Shown here: in pieces, positions 45,869 to 54,883 of the stretch
Numbering within the stretch: position 1 is the stretch's first letter
Layout: every line of letters starts with the position of its first letter
Assembly: GCA_923172585.1 (NCBI GenBank)
Contig: OV298644.1
Coordinates: 1,133,427 to 1,197,426 of the forward strand
Source: Haemophilus influenzae
GTDB lineage: Bacteria > Pseudomonadota > Gammaproteobacteria > Enterobacterales > Pasteurellaceae
DNA length: 64,000 nt
Direction: 5' to 3'
The notes under the pieces: generated by a model
Seen by the model: only the letters and a program-made list of their open reading frames with translations
Database searches by the model: none
What the model was told of the DNA's origin: nothing
Position numbers and translations under genes: made by a program

Positions 45869-46384
45869 ATGTCCAAAAAATCAGGGCTTTCGTTTTTATG
45901 GTTAAGTGCGGTCGCTTTTGTGGTTGATTTGCTCACTAAATACATTGTGGTACAAAAATTTGATTTGTATGAAAGTGTTAATGTGTTGCCTGTTTTCAAT
46001 TTTACCTATGTTCGCAATTATGGTGCGGCATTTAGTTTCTTAGCGGATCATAGTGGCTGGCAACAATATTTCTTTATTTTGTTAGCGTTGGCTATTTCAG
46101 GCATGTTGGTTTATTTTTTAGCAAAAAATAATGCTGAACAAAAAATCCAAAATTCTGCTTATGCACTGATTATTGGTGGGGCGTTAGCGAATATGGTGGA
46201 TCGTGCTTATAACGGTTTTGTCGTGGATTTCTTTGATTTCTACTGGGATATTTACCATTATCCAGTGTTTAATATCGCCGATATCGCCATTTGTATTGGT
46301 GCAGGGTTATTAGTATTAGATGCGTTTAAGAGCGAAAAGAAAAAAGTACAAGATAAACAAGTAGAAAAGTGCAGTCAGAAATGA
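45869..46384 (+). CDS. lspA: Lipoprotein signal peptidase LspA
   Basis: LspA (signal peptidase II) removes the signal from prolipoproteins after lipidation, in the inner membrane. The 171 residues have four helices and both catalytic aspartates, in [14 protein letters not shown] (about 107-120) and [13 protein letters not shown] (about 131-143). The stop codon overlaps the ispH start (ATGA), a common lspA-ispH coupling. Substrates in this window include the lipoproteins near 4.9, 15 and 36 kb. The frame is intact. Confidence 0.97.
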   Translation: MSKKSGLSFLWLSAVAFVVDLLTKYIVVQKFDLYESVNVLPVFNFTYVRNYGAAFSFLADHSGWQQYFFILLALAISGMLVYFLAKNNAEQKIQNSAYALIIGGALANMVDRAYNGFVVDFFDFYWDIYHYPVFNIADIAICIGAGLLVLDAFKSEKKKVQDKQVEKCSQK

Positions 46385-47324
46385 AGATAATTTTAGCCAA
46401 TCCACGAGGATTTTGTGCCGGTGTAGATCGTGCCATTAGTATTGTTGAATTAGCCTTAGAAATTCACGGTGCGCCTATTTATGTTCGTCACGAAGTGGTA
46501 CATAACCGATTTGTTGTGAACGGATTGCGTGAGCGTGGTGCGATCTTTGTGGAAGAATTAAGCGAAGTACCTGATGGTGCTATCGTTATTTTTTCTGCAC
46601 ACGGAGTGTCTCAAGCGGTTCGGCAAGAAGCAAAAGATCGTAATCTCAAAGTATTTGATGCAACCTGTCCTTTGGTGACTAAAGTGCATATGCAGGTTGC
46701 GCGCGCAAGTCGAAAGGGTACAAAAGCGATTTTGATTGGGCATAAAGGGCATCCTGAAGTTGAAGGCACAATGGGGCAGTATAGCAATGAAGATGGCGGT
46801 ATTTTCCTAATTGAAAAAGTAGAAGATATTGCGCGTTTGCCAATGCAAGAAAATGATAATTTAACCTTTATGACGCAAACGACGTTGTCGCTAGATGATA
46901 CGGCTGAAACTATTGCTGCATTAAAGGAAAAATATCCCGCTATTCAAGGACCACATAAAAACGATATTTGTTATGCGACAACTAATCGTCAAGAAGCGGT
47001 GCGTGAATTAGCAAAATTATCAGATTTAGTGTTGGTTGTAGGTTCTAAAAATTCATCCAATTCAAATCGTTTAGCTGAACTGGCTTCTCGAATGGGGTTA
47101 AATCACAGCTTCTTGATGATCCTGCCGATATTCAAGCTGATTGGTTTAATGATGTAAAAACCATTGGGATTACAGCTGGTGCTTCTGCGCCAGAGGAATT
47201 AGTTCAATCGATTATTTCTCGTTTAAAAAGGTTTGGTGCGAATTCCATAGAAGAACTGCAAGGTTTAGAAGAAAATATGTTCTTTGAGGTGCCAAAAGAG
47301 CTGAGAATAAAAGAAGTTAATTAA
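46381..47324 (+). pseudogene. ispH: 4-hydroxy-3-methylbut-2-enyl diphosphate reductase IspH with a one-base frameshift
   Basis: IspH makes the isoprenoid precursors IPP and DMAPP in the last step of the MEP pathway. The three cluster cysteines are present: [12 protein letters not shown] (about residue 12), DATCPLVTK (about 96) and [11 protein letters not shown] (about 197). After SRMGLN the frame is lost, because the A-run at 47100-47102 appears one base short. With it restored the sequence continues [19 protein letters not shown] to KELRIKEVN, giving 314 residues, the expected length. IspH is essential without a mevalonate pathway, so a sequencing error is the likeliest explanation. Confidence 0.88.
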
Positions 47325-47328
47325 TACT

Positions 47329-47362
47329 AAGGGCTTGTCGTAAATGATAAGCCCTTTGTTTT
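47329..47362 (+). terminator. Terminator after ispH
   Basis: AAGGGCTT and AAGCCCTT form an 8-base stem over a 12-base loop (which can pair further), then TGTTTTTT. Confidence 0.7.
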
Positions 47363-47380
47363 TTCATTCAAATTAAGAAT

Positions 47381-47402
47381 TTTTGCGATCGAGATCGCAA
47401 AA
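47381..47402. promoter_or_regulatory. CRP-S competence site upstream of comE1
   Basis: TTTTGCGATCGAGATCGCAAAA has the core TGCGA-N6-TCGCA of Sxy-dependent CRP-S sites and is a near-perfect palindrome. It lies about 90 bases upstream of the comE1 start, and its right edge runs directly into an uptake word. Confidence 0.9.
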
Positions 47403-47492
47403 GTGCGGTCAGTTTCTTGAGGGTTTTTGCAAGGCAGGAAAAAATAGGTGTGTTGATTGCTGATCAACGATTCATATTATAAGGAAACCTCT

Positions 47493-47840
47493 ATGAAATT
47501 AATAAAAACATTATTCACTTCGGTTGTATTGTGTGGTGCGCTGGTTGTTTCTTCGTCTTTTGCTGAGGAAAAAGCGACAGAACAAACCGCTCAATCTGTT
47601 GTAACAACTCAAGCTGAAGCTCAAGTAGCACCAGCCGTAGTGAGCGATAAATTGAATATCAACACAGCAACTGCCAGTGAAATTCAAAAATCCCTAACTG
47701 GCATTGGTGCGAAAAAAGCGGAAGCTATTGTGCAATATCGTGAAAAACACGGTAATTTTACTAATGCAGAACAGCTTTTAGAAGTACAAGGAATTGGCAA
47801 AGCAACACTAGAGAAAAATCGTGATCGTATAATCTTTTAA
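47493..47840 (+). CDS. comE1: ComEA/ComE1-type competence DNA-binding protein
   Basis: ComE1 is a periplasmic helix-hairpin-helix protein that binds incoming DNA during transformation. The start MKLIKTLFTSVVLCGALVV, after TAAGGAAACC, gives 115 residues with a cleavable signal peptide (cleavage near SFA-EE). A Gln/Ala/Val-rich spacer and two HhH motifs follow: LNINTATASEIQKSL..GIGAKKAEAIV and LLEVQGIGKATLEKNRDRI (about 60-115). The CRP-S site upstream supports competence control. An intrinsic terminator follows. The frame is intact. Confidence 0.94.
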   Translation: MKLIKTLFTSVVLCGALVVSSSFAEEKATEQTAQSVVTTQAEAQVAPAVVSDKLNINTATASEIQKSLTGIGAKKAEAIVQYREKHGNFTNAEQLLEVQGIGKATLEKNRDRIIF

Positions 47841-47858
47841 TTTTCTAACCTCCAATGA

Positions 47859-47886
47859 ATGCCCTGTTTCACAGGGCTTTTTTATT
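47859..47886 (+). terminator. Terminator after comE1
   Basis: GCCCTGT, loop TTC, ACAGGGC, then TTTTTTA. A clean 7-base GC-rich stem. The regulator on the other strand ends at 47887, so it may be bidirectional. Confidence 0.8.
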
Positions 47887-48645
47887 TTATACTAAAAATA
47901 ATTCAACATTCATTTCAGCGATTCTAGCTTGAGCATTTTCGGGTAATCCTTTATCACAGATAATCGTATCTAGTGAACTAAGTGGATATAGTAGAAATGT
48001 TGCTACTTTGCCATATTTGGATGAATCAGTAACAAGGATATTTTTTTGACTAAATTGGATAATAGCTTTTTTGACAGGAATTTTTTGCTCATCAGGCGTG
48101 GTTAGCCCTTTTAAATTCCAAGATGAAGTCGAGATGAACGCAATGTCAACTGAAATTTGATGTAGAAATTGGGCAGCAAATTCTCCCACAGAGGAACGAT
48201 TTGATTTATTAATGAGCCCACCAGTATGCATAATATTACATTGGCTATTGACCATTAAATAATGGGCAATAACAAAATCATTAGTAATTACAAGTAGATC
48301 GTTTCGATTAGCGATTTGTTTTGCGATTTCAAGTGTTGTCGTGCCAGCATCTAGATATATAGTGGAATGTTCTTGTATTAACTCAGCTGCTTTTTTACTA
48401 ATAGCCGCCTTTTCAGTCGTTGCTAGTAATGATTTATCGTCATGTGTTGGTTCACTGGATAAACGTTCAAGTAATTGAACCCCCCCTGAAACAGAGATGA
48501 CTTTTCCATCCTCTTCGAGCTTTTGTATATCACGACGTACGGTCATATGCGATACGCCTAAGATATTGACTAAGTTATTTATACTAATAACGCTTTGTTT
48601 ACTAATTAAGTTTAATAATGTCTTTTGCCGTTCTGCAGGAATCAT
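47887..48645 (-). CDS. DeoR-family transcriptional regulator of the tetronate operon
   Basis: A DeoR/GlpR-type repressor with an N-terminal winged helix-turn-helix (SINNLVNILGVSHMTVRRDI) and a C-terminal sugar-phosphate-sensing domain (IYLDAGTTTLEIAKQI, TNDFVIAHYLM, VTDSSKYGKVA). I choose the start MIPAERQKTLLNL because GGAGAAAAAG precedes it at good spacing; ATGs at 48657 and 48669 are alternatives (up to 260 residues). It is divergent from ltnD-otnK-otnC-otnI-denD and probably represses it, with a tetronate phosphate as the likely inducer (inference). A perfect palindrome lies just upstream. Confidence 0.9.
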   Translation of the reverse strand: MIPAERQKTLLNLISKQSVISINNLVNILGVSHMTVRRDIQKLEEDGKVISVSGGVQLLERLSSEPTHDDKSLLATTEKAAISKKAAELIQEHSTIYLDAGTTTLEIAKQIANRNDLLVITNDFVIAHYLMVNSQCNIMHTGGLINKSNRSSVGEFAAQFLHQISVDIAFISTSSWNLKGLTTPDEQKIPVKKAIIQFSQKNILVTDSSKYGKVATFLLYPLSSLDTIICDKGLPENAQARIAEMNVELFLV

Positions 48646-48675
48646 CTTTTTCTCCATACCTGATTTCAAATCAGA

Positions 48676-48689
48676 TTATGAGCTCATAA
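48676..48689. promoter_or_regulatory. 14-bp perfect palindrome, possible operator
   Basis: TTATGAGCTCATAA is a perfect inverted repeat 31 bases upstream of the proposed regulator start, in the divergent intergenic space. DeoR-family repressors bind such palindromes. It could be an autoregulatory operator. Confidence 0.5.
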
Positions 48690-48731
48690 CGTTTTATCAC
48701 TAAAATTAACAAAAAATAACATTTTTTATCA

Positions 48732-48753
48732 TTCTGTGATCTAGATCTCAGAT
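48732..48753. promoter_or_regulatory. CRP-N-like site upstream of ltnD
   Basis: TTCTGTGATCTAGATCTCAGAT contains TGTGA-N6-TCTCA, one base off the CRP consensus TGTGA-N6-TCACA. It lies about 75 bases upstream of ltnD. This suggests catabolite activation of the sugar-acid operon. Confidence 0.65.
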
Positions 48754-48815
48754 TTAATTTATTGTATCGGCTAATATACAGATAAATTTAGTTAAGATCT
48801 ATTGGGAGATTAAAA

Positions 48816-49721
48816 ATGGAAAATCAAAATTATTCAGTCGCAGTAATTGGTCTTGGTTCTATGGGTATGGGCGCAGCGGTATCTTGCATTAATGCAGGAT
48901 TAACGACCTATGGTATTGATTTAAACCCAGTTGCACTTGAAAAACTAAAAGCGGCAGGTGCAAAAGCTGTAGCGGCAAATGGCTATGACTTCGCTCACGA
49001 ACTTGATGCTGTAGTGATTTTAGTGGTTAATGCAGCCCAAGCTAACGCAGTATTATTTGGCGAAAATGGTATTGCTAAAAAATTAAAAGCAGGTACAGCG
49101 GTGATGGTTTCTTCTACCATGGCGGCTCAAGATGCTCAAATAATTTCACAAAAATTAACAGAATTAGGTTTGATTATGTTAGATGCACCTGTTTCTGGTG
49201 GTGCAGCTAAAGCATTAAAAGGTGAAATGACTGTTATGGCATCGGGTTCAAAACAAGCATTTGAGTTGTTACAACCTGTTTTAGATGCCACTGCGGCAAA
49301 AGTTTATAACATTGGTGAAGAAATTGGTTTAGGTGCAACGGTGAAAATCGTCCATCAATTATTAGCTGGCGTACATATTGCAGCAGGTGCGGAAGCTATG
49401 GCTCTTGCCTCAAAAGCGGGTATTCCACTTGATGTTATGTATGATGTTGTGACCAATGCAGCTGGTAACTCTTGGATGTTTGAAAACCGGATGAAACACG
49501 TAGTAGAAGGTGACTATACGCCGCTTTCTATGGTTGATATTTTTGTGAAAGATTTAGGCTTAGTTAATGACACTGCAAAATCACTTCATTTCCCACTTCA
49601 TTTGGCAAGCACAGCCTATTCTATGTTCACTGAGGCAAGCAATGCGGGTTATGGTAAAGAAGATGATAGTGCAGTGATTAAAATTTTTAGTGGCGTTAGC
49701 TTACCGAAAAAAGGAGCGTAG
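48816..49721 (+). CDS. ltnD: L-threonate dehydrogenase LtnD
   Basis: LtnD oxidises L-threonate at C2 to 2-oxo-tetronate with NAD, opening the acid-sugar pathway. The 301-residue beta-hydroxyacid dehydrogenase has the Rossmann start AVIGLGSMGMGAAVS, substrate-binding LDAPVSGGAAKALKG (about 125), catalytic Lys in GLGATVKIVHQLL (about 170-182) and a helical C-domain. Its stop is 2 bases before otnK. It is the first gene of a tight operon. The frame is intact. Confidence 0.92.
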   Translation: MENQNYSVAVIGLGSMGMGAAVSCINAGLTTYGIDLNPVALEKLKAAGAKAVAANGYDFAHELDAVVILVVNAAQANAVLFGENGIAKKLKAGTAVMVSSTMAAQDAQIISQKLTELGLIMLDAPVSGGAAKALKGEMTVMASGSKQAFELLQPVLDATAAKVYNIGEEIGLGATVKIVHQLLAGVHIAAGAEAMALASKAGIPLDVMYDVVTNAAGNSWMFENRMKHVVEGDYTPLSMVDIFVKDLGLVNDTAKSLHFPLHLASTAYSMFTEASNAGYGKEDDSAVIKIFSGVSLPKKGA

Positions 49722-49723
49722 CG

Positions 49724-50965
49724 ATGTTAGGTGTTATTGCAGATGATTTTACAGGCGCAAGCGATATCGCCAGTTTTTTGGTTGAAAATGGCTTAAGTAC
49801 GGTGCAAATGAACGGTGTTCCAACACAATCGTTAAACAGCAAAGTAGATGCCATTGTGATCAGTCTAAAATCACGTTCCAACCCTGTGAATGAAGCCATT
49901 GAACAGTCATTGAGGGCTTATCAATGGTTAAAGGAAAATGGTTGTACGCAATTTTATTTTAAATATTGTTCCACCTTTGACAGCACAGCGAAAGGCAATA
50001 TCGGTCCTGTCACGGATGCTTTACTAGATGAATTAAATGAAGATTTCACCGTTATTACACCAGCCTTACCTGTAAATGGTCGCACTATTTTTAACGGCTA
50101 TTTATTCGTAGGTGATGTATTGTTGAGTGAATCAGGCATGAAAAACCATCCGATTACGCCAATGACTGATGCTAATTTAATGCGTTTAATGGATGCACAA
50201 GCCAAAGGTAAAACAGGTTTGGTGGCGTATGCTGATGTGATTAAAGGGGCTTCGCGTGTGCAAGAGTGCTTTGCGGAATTAAAAGCACAAGGCTACCGTT
50301 ATGCGGTTGTTGATGCCGTGGATAATTCGCAGTTGGAAGTACTTGCTGAAGCAGTGGCGGATTTCAAATTGGTGACAGGCGGTTCAGGCTTAGGAGCTTA
50401 TATGGCTGCACGTTTAAGTGGTGGTAAAAAAGGCACCAATGCCTTTACGCCAACTAAAGGTAAAACCGTGGTGCTTTCAGGGTCTTGCTCAGTAATGACC
50501 AATAAACAAGTGGAAAAATATCGTGAAAAAGCACCGCACTTTCAACTTGATGTTGAGCAAGCCATCCATAATGAAAATTATATAGAACAACTTTATCAGT
50601 GGGTAATAGCAAATCTCGATAGCGAATTTGCCCCTATGGTCTATGCAACAGTGCCACCAGATGCATTAAAAGCTATTCAACATCAATTTGGGGTGGATCA
50701 AGCAAGCCATGCTATTGAAAACACGTTTGCTAAATTAGCCGCGAAGTTAAAACAATATGGCGTAACAAACTTTATTACTGCTGGTGGTGAAACCTCAAGT
50801 ATTGTGGTGCAAGAACTTGGTTTTACTGGGTTCCATATTGGTAAACAAATTGCCCCGGGTGTGCCTTGGTTAAAAGCGGTAGAAGAAGATATTTTCCTTG
50901 CGCTTAAATCAGGCAATTTCGGCAAAGAAGACTTTTTTGAATATGCACAAGGAATGTTCCTATGA
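49724..50965 (+). CDS. otnK: 3-oxo-tetronate 4-kinase OtnK (DUF1537 family)
   Basis: OtnK phosphorylates 3-oxo-tetronate to the 4-phosphate with ATP. The 413 residues have the DUF1537 N-terminal substrate domain with IADDFTGASDIASFL (residues 5-19) and FKYCSTFDSTAKGNIGP (about 84), and a C-terminal nucleotide domain with VLSGSCSVMTNKQ (about 250) and TAGGETSSIVV (about 350). The H. influenzae enzyme is, as I recall, among those used to define this family's function. The stop overlaps otnC by 4 bases (ATGA). The frame is intact. Confidence 0.93.
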   Translation: MLGVIADDFTGASDIASFLVENGLSTVQMNGVPTQSLNSKVDAIVISLKSRSNPVNEAIEQSLRAYQWLKENGCTQFYFKYCSTFDSTAKGNIGPVTDALLDELNEDFTVITPALPVNGRTIFNGYLFVGDVLLSESGMKNHPITPMTDANLMRLMDAQAKGKTGLVAYADVIKGASRVQECFAELKAQGYRYAVVDAVDNSQLEVLAEAVADFKLVTGGSGLGAYMAARLSGGKKGTNAFTPTKGKTVVLSGSCSVMTNKQVEKYREKAPHFQLDVEQAIHNENYIEQLYQWVIANLDSEFAPMVYATVPPDALKAIQHQFGVDQASHAIENTFAKLAAKLKQYGVTNFITAGGETSSIVVQELGFTGFHIGKQIAPGVPWLKAVEEDIFLALKSGNFGKEDFFEYAQGMFL

Positions 50966-51594
50966 CGGATTTAGCACAAAAAGAATTAATGGTGCAGCTC
51001 GGACGTTCTTTTTATGAGCGAGGTTACACCGTGGGCGGTGCAGGTAATTTATCAGTTCGCTTAGATGACAATCGTGTGTTAGTGACCCCTACAGGTTCTT
51101 CACTCGGTCGGTTAAGTGTAGAACGTTTATCTGTATTGGATATGGAAGGTAATCTTTTAGGGGGCGATAAACCATCGAAAGAAGCAGTATTTCATTTGGC
51201 TATGTACAAGAAAAATCCTGAGTGCAAAGCCATTGTGCATTTACATAGTACCTATTTGACCGCACTTTCTTGCTTAGATAATTTGGATCCTAATAATGCT
51301 ATAGAGCCATTTACACCGTATTACGTAATGCGCGTGGGAAAAATGCAAGTTATTCCCTACTATAGACCGGGTTCACCAAAGATTGCAGAAGAATTAAGTA
51401 ACAGAGCTTTAACAGGCAAAGCCTTCTTACTCGCTAATCATGGTGTTGTTGTCACTGGCTCAGACTTGCTTGATGCGGCAGATAATACAGAAGAGTTAGA
51501 AGAAACCGCAAAATTATTCTTCACTTTGCAAGGACAAAAAATCCGCTATCTCACTGATACCGAAGTGAAAGATTTAGAAAATAGAGGAAAATAA
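50962..51594 (+). CDS. otnC: 3-oxo-tetronate 4-phosphate decarboxylase OtnC
   Basis: OtnC, a class II aldolase-family protein, decarboxylates 3-oxo-tetronate 4-phosphate to dihydroxyacetone phosphate. The 210 residues contain the zinc ligands in AIVHLHSTYLTALSC (about 92-106) and LLANHGVVV (about 153-161). A conserved acidic SKEAVFH stretch (about 72) and the N-terminal GAGNLSVRL are also visible. It is coupled to otnK by ATGA overlap, and otnI starts 2 bases after its stop. The frame is intact. Confidence 0.93.
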   Translation: MTDLAQKELMVQLGRSFYERGYTVGGAGNLSVRLDDNRVLVTPTGSSLGRLSVERLSVLDMEGNLLGGDKPSKEAVFHLAMYKKNPECKAIVHLHSTYLTALSCLDNLDPNNAIEPFTPYYVMRVGKMQVIPYYRPGSPKIAEELSNRALTGKAFLLANHGVVVTGSDLLDAADNTEELEETAKLFFTLQGQKIRYLTDTEVKDLENRGK

Positions 51595-51596
51595 TT

Positions 51597-52373
51597 ATGC
51601 CTAAATTTGCAGCAAACTTAACAATGATGTTTAACGAAGTGCCATTTTTAGATCGCTTTGAAGCGGCGGCTAAAGCAGGCTTTAAATATGTCGAATTCTT
51701 ATGGCCTTATGATTACCCTGCACAAGAACTCAAAGCAATTTTAGATAAGCATGGCCTAAAAGTTGTGTTATTTAATACCCCAGCTGGTGATGTAAACAAA
51801 GGTGAATGGGGTGTTTCGGCAATCCCTGGCCGAGAAGCTGATAGCCATAGAGATATTGATTTGGCTCTTGAATATGCACTTGCATTAGGTTGTCCAAATG
51901 TACATATCATGTCAGCAGTTGTGCCAGAAGGTGCAAGCCGTGAAGAATATAAACAAACCTTTATTAAAAACGTACGCTATGCATCTGATAAATATAAACC
52001 ATATGGAATCAAAATTCAGCTTGAAGCTTTAAGCCCTGAAGTGAAACCTAATTATTTACTCAAAAGCCAATTTGATACGCTTGAAGTGGTGGAATTGGTT
52101 GATCGTGATAATGTATTTGTTCAACTCGACTATTTTCATGCACAAAATGTAGATGGCAATCTTGCGCGTTTAACCGATAAATTAAATGGCAAATTTGCTC
52201 ACGTTCAAATTGCTTCTGTACCAGACCGTCATGAACCCGACGAAGGTGAAATTAACTACCAATATATCTTCGATAAACTAGATGAAATCGGTTATACAGG
52301 CTATGTTGGCTGTGAATACAAACCACGTGGCGAAACCGTAACGGGGTTGGATTGGTTTCAGAAGTATAAATAA
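51597..52373 (+). CDS. otnI: 2-oxo-tetronate isomerase OtnI
   Basis: OtnI interconverts 2-oxo- and 3-oxo-tetronate, joining the LtnD branch to the kinase. The 258-residue TIM-barrel protein belongs to the hydroxypyruvate isomerase family. Metal and catalytic carboxylates are in KIQLEALSPE (about 140), VQLDYFHAQN (about 176) and GCEYKPRGET (about 239), and it starts with AANLTMMFNEVPFLDRF. It is cotranscribed with the otn genes. The frame is intact. Confidence 0.93.
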   Translation: MPKFAANLTMMFNEVPFLDRFEAAAKAGFKYVEFLWPYDYPAQELKAILDKHGLKVVLFNTPAGDVNKGEWGVSAIPGREADSHRDIDLALEYALALGCPNVHIMSAVVPEGASREEYKQTFIKNVRYASDKYKPYGIKIQLEALSPEVKPNYLLKSQFDTLEVVELVDRDNVFVQLDYFHAQNVDGNLARLTDKLNGKFAHVQIASVPDRHEPDEGEINYQYIFDKLDEIGYTGYVGCEYKPRGETVTGLDWFQKYK

Positions 52374-52428
52374 ATATTCTTAAATTTAACTGCGGTTTTA
52401 AAAACATATATTATCTAAGGAGGATACA

Positions 52429-53376
52429 ATGAAAGTCGTAATTACTGGTGGACAAGGGTTCTTAGGACAACGTTTAGCCAAAACGCTATTAGCCCAGAAT
52501 AATGTTCATATTGATGATTTAATTTTAATTGATGTTGTTAAGCCTATTGCGCCAAATAATGATCCTCGTGTTCGATGTTATGAAATGAATTTACGTTATC
52601 CAACAGGATTAGATGAATTAATTACTGAAGAAACGGATGCTATTTTTCATTTAGCAGCTATCGTAAGTAGTCATGCGGAACAAGATCCTGATTTAGGTTA
52701 TGAAATTAATTTCTTAGCAACACGAAATATCCTTGAAATTTGTCGCAAAAATAATCCTAAAGTGCGGTTTATTTTCTCTAGTTCTTTAGCCATATTTGGT
52801 GGAGAACTACCTGAAACTATTTTAGACAGTACAGCATTCACACCGCAATCTACCTATGGTACACAAAAAGCAATGTGTGAATTGCTGATTAATGATTACT
52901 CACGAAAAGGCTTTGTAGATGGTATTGTTGTTCGTTTACCAACCATTTGTATTCGACCAGGCAAACCAAACAAAGCGGCATCCTCATTTGTTAGCAGTAT
53001 TATGCGTGAACCTCTACATGGGGAGGATGCCGTGTGTCCTGTATCGGAAGAATTACGTTTATGGTTATCTAGCCCAAATACAGTAGTTGCAAACTTTATT
53101 CATGCTTTACAACTTCCATCACTTCCATTGCGTAGTTGGCATACTATTAATCTTCCAGGGTTTAGTGTTACCGTAAAACAAATGTTATCTGATCTCACTC
53201 AAGTAAAAGGTGAAGCAATTTTAGAACATATTAAATTTGAGTTCGATGAAAGCATTAACAATATCGTTGTTAGTTGGCCTTCAAGAATTGATAACACCCA
53301 GGCATTAGCTCTTGGTTTCAAAGTGGATAGCAATTTCCAAAATGTTATCCAACAGTTTATTGAATATGATATGTAG
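52429..53376 (+). CDS. denD: D-erythronate dehydrogenase DenD
   Basis: DenD oxidises D-erythronate at C2 to 2-oxo-tetronate, a second entry to the pathway. The 315-residue extended short-chain dehydrogenase has the NAD motif ITGGQGFLGQRLAK, FHLAAIVSSHAEQDPDLGYE (about 72; ends FHLAAI and DLGYE) and the catalytic STYGTQKAMCE with YxxxK (about 140). It starts after AAGGAGGATACA, a very strong ribosome binding site, 55 bases after otnI. The frame is intact. Confidence 0.92.
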   Translation: MKVVITGGQGFLGQRLAKTLLAQNNVHIDDLILIDVVKPIAPNNDPRVRCYEMNLRYPTGLDELITEETDAIFHLAAIVSSHAEQDPDLGYEINFLATRNILEICRKNNPKVRFIFSSSLAIFGGELPETILDSTAFTPQSTYGTQKAMCELLINDYSRKGFVDGIVVRLPTICIRPGKPNKAASSFVSSIMREPLHGEDAVCPVSEELRLWLSSPNTVVANFIHALQLPSLPLRSWHTINLPGFSVTVKQMLSDLTQVKGEAILEHIKFEFDESINNIVVSWPSRIDNTQALALGFKVDSNFQNVIQQFIEYDM

Positions 53377-53384
53377 GAGGCACT

Positions 53385-54851
53385 ATGTTTGGCTTACCGA
53401 TTCCAATTATTGGATTATTAATCGCTGTATTTGTTCTCGTTTTTCTCGTATTAAGAACGCGAGTTCATGCTTTCATCGCAATGCTAATTGCAGCTTCAAT
53501 TGCAGGTTTAGTAGGTGGTATGTCAGCTGATGAAACCTTAAATTCCATCACAAAAGGATTTGGTGGCACACTAGGTAGTATTGGGATTGTTATCGGACTT
53601 GGTGTAATGATGGGTAGCGTCTTAGAAGTTTCTGGTGCGGCAGAAAAAATGGCATATAGTTTTATCAAAATGCTAGGTCAGAAAAAAGAAGAATGGGCAT
53701 TAGCTATTACAGGTTACGTAGTGAGTATTCCAATTTTCGTAGATTCTGCATTTGTTATCCTTTATCCAGTAGCAAAAGCTCTCGCAAAAAATGGTAAACG
53801 CTCATTATTAACTCTAGGCGTTGCTTTGGCTGGTGGCTTGGCTGTGACACACCACACCGTTCCACCAACACCAGGTCCATTGGGAGTAGCAGGGTTATTT
53901 GGTGTAGATATTGGTGCAATGTTACTCACTGGAATGTGTATGGCTGTCTTGCCTGTTGTAGGAATAGTTCTGTATGCTAAATGGTTAGATAAAAAATACC
54001 CTAACTTTAATCAAGAAGTGTTCACGGAAGAAGAATTAAAACAAAAATATGATAGTTATATTGAAAGTCGTGAGAAAAAAGAACTTCCTAGTTTAGGGCT
54101 TTCTTTACTACCAATTGTATTACCGATAGTATTAATCTTTATTAAAGCAGTTGTACATTTATTCGTTAAAGATGTACCTGAAGCATTGGCAAGTATACCT
54201 TATCAAATCGTTTCATTCCTTGGTCACCCTGTTATTGCTTTAGCATTAAGCGTATTAATTTCTGTTTACACATTATTACCAAAAGCCGATAAAAATACGA
54301 CTGCACTTCATCTTGAAGAAGGTGTTAAAACAGCTGGTATTATCTTATTAGTAACAGGTGCGGGTGGTGCATTAGGTGCGGTATTACGCGATAGTGGTGC
54401 TGGAAAACAATTAGCAGAACAGATCGCAAACTTACCTATTTCACCAATTTTAATTCCATTTATCGTATCGACTTTAGTGCGTTTTATTCAAGGTTCAGGT
54501 ACGGTTGCAATGGTTACAGCTGCTTCAATTTCAGCCCCAATCCTTGCGCAAATACCTGGTGTCAATATGCTATTAGCCGCTCAAGCTGCTACCATGGGAT
54601 CGCTTTTCTTTGGCTATTTCAATGATAGTTTATTCTGGGTGGTTAACCGTATGATGGGAATTAATGATGTGAAAAAACAAATGGTCGTTTGGTCTGTACC
54701 AACCACGATTGCTTGGGGGATTGGTGGTATTTCAGTAATTCTTGCTAACTTGATTTTTGGCAATGATGGCTCTGTATTTGATCTGCTTTTCCCTGTTGTC
54801 GTGTTAGTCAGCATTTTATTCTATATCAAATTTCAGAATAAAAATCTTTAA
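53385..54851 (+). CDS. GntP-family acid-sugar permease
   Basis: A 488-residue inner-membrane transporter of the gluconate:H+ symporter (GntP) family with about 12-14 helices. Typical segments are GFGGTLGSIGIVIGLGVMMGS (near 50), the TVPPTPGPLGVAGLFG loop (about 160), VRFIQGSGTVAMVTAASI (about 365) and FFGYFNDSLFWVVNR (about 407). It starts 8 bases after denD, so it probably imports the erythronate/threonate processed by the operon; the actual substrate is inferred from context. The frame is intact. Confidence 0.93.
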   Translation: MFGLPIPIIGLLIAVFVLVFLVLRTRVHAFIAMLIAASIAGLVGGMSADETLNSITKGFGGTLGSIGIVIGLGVMMGSVLEVSGAAEKMAYSFIKMLGQKKEEWALAITGYVVSIPIFVDSAFVILYPVAKALAKNGKRSLLTLGVALAGGLAVTHHTVPPTPGPLGVAGLFGVDIGAMLLTGMCMAVLPVVGIVLYAKWLDKKYPNFNQEVFTEEELKQKYDSYIESREKKELPSLGLSLLPIVLPIVLIFIKAVVHLFVKDVPEALASIPYQIVSFLGHPVIALALSVLISVYTLLPKADKNTTALHLEEGVKTAGIILLVTGAGGALGAVLRDSGAGKQLAEQIANLPISPILIPFIVSTLVRFIQGSGTVAMVTAASISAPILAQIPGVNMLLAAQAATMGSLFFGYFNDSLFWVVNRMMGINDVKKQMVVWSVPTTIAWGIGGISVILANLIFGNDGSVFDLLFPVVVLVSILFYIKFQNKNL

Positions 54852-54883
54852 TTACGGTTAAAATTTAATCAGGAGATCAATGA

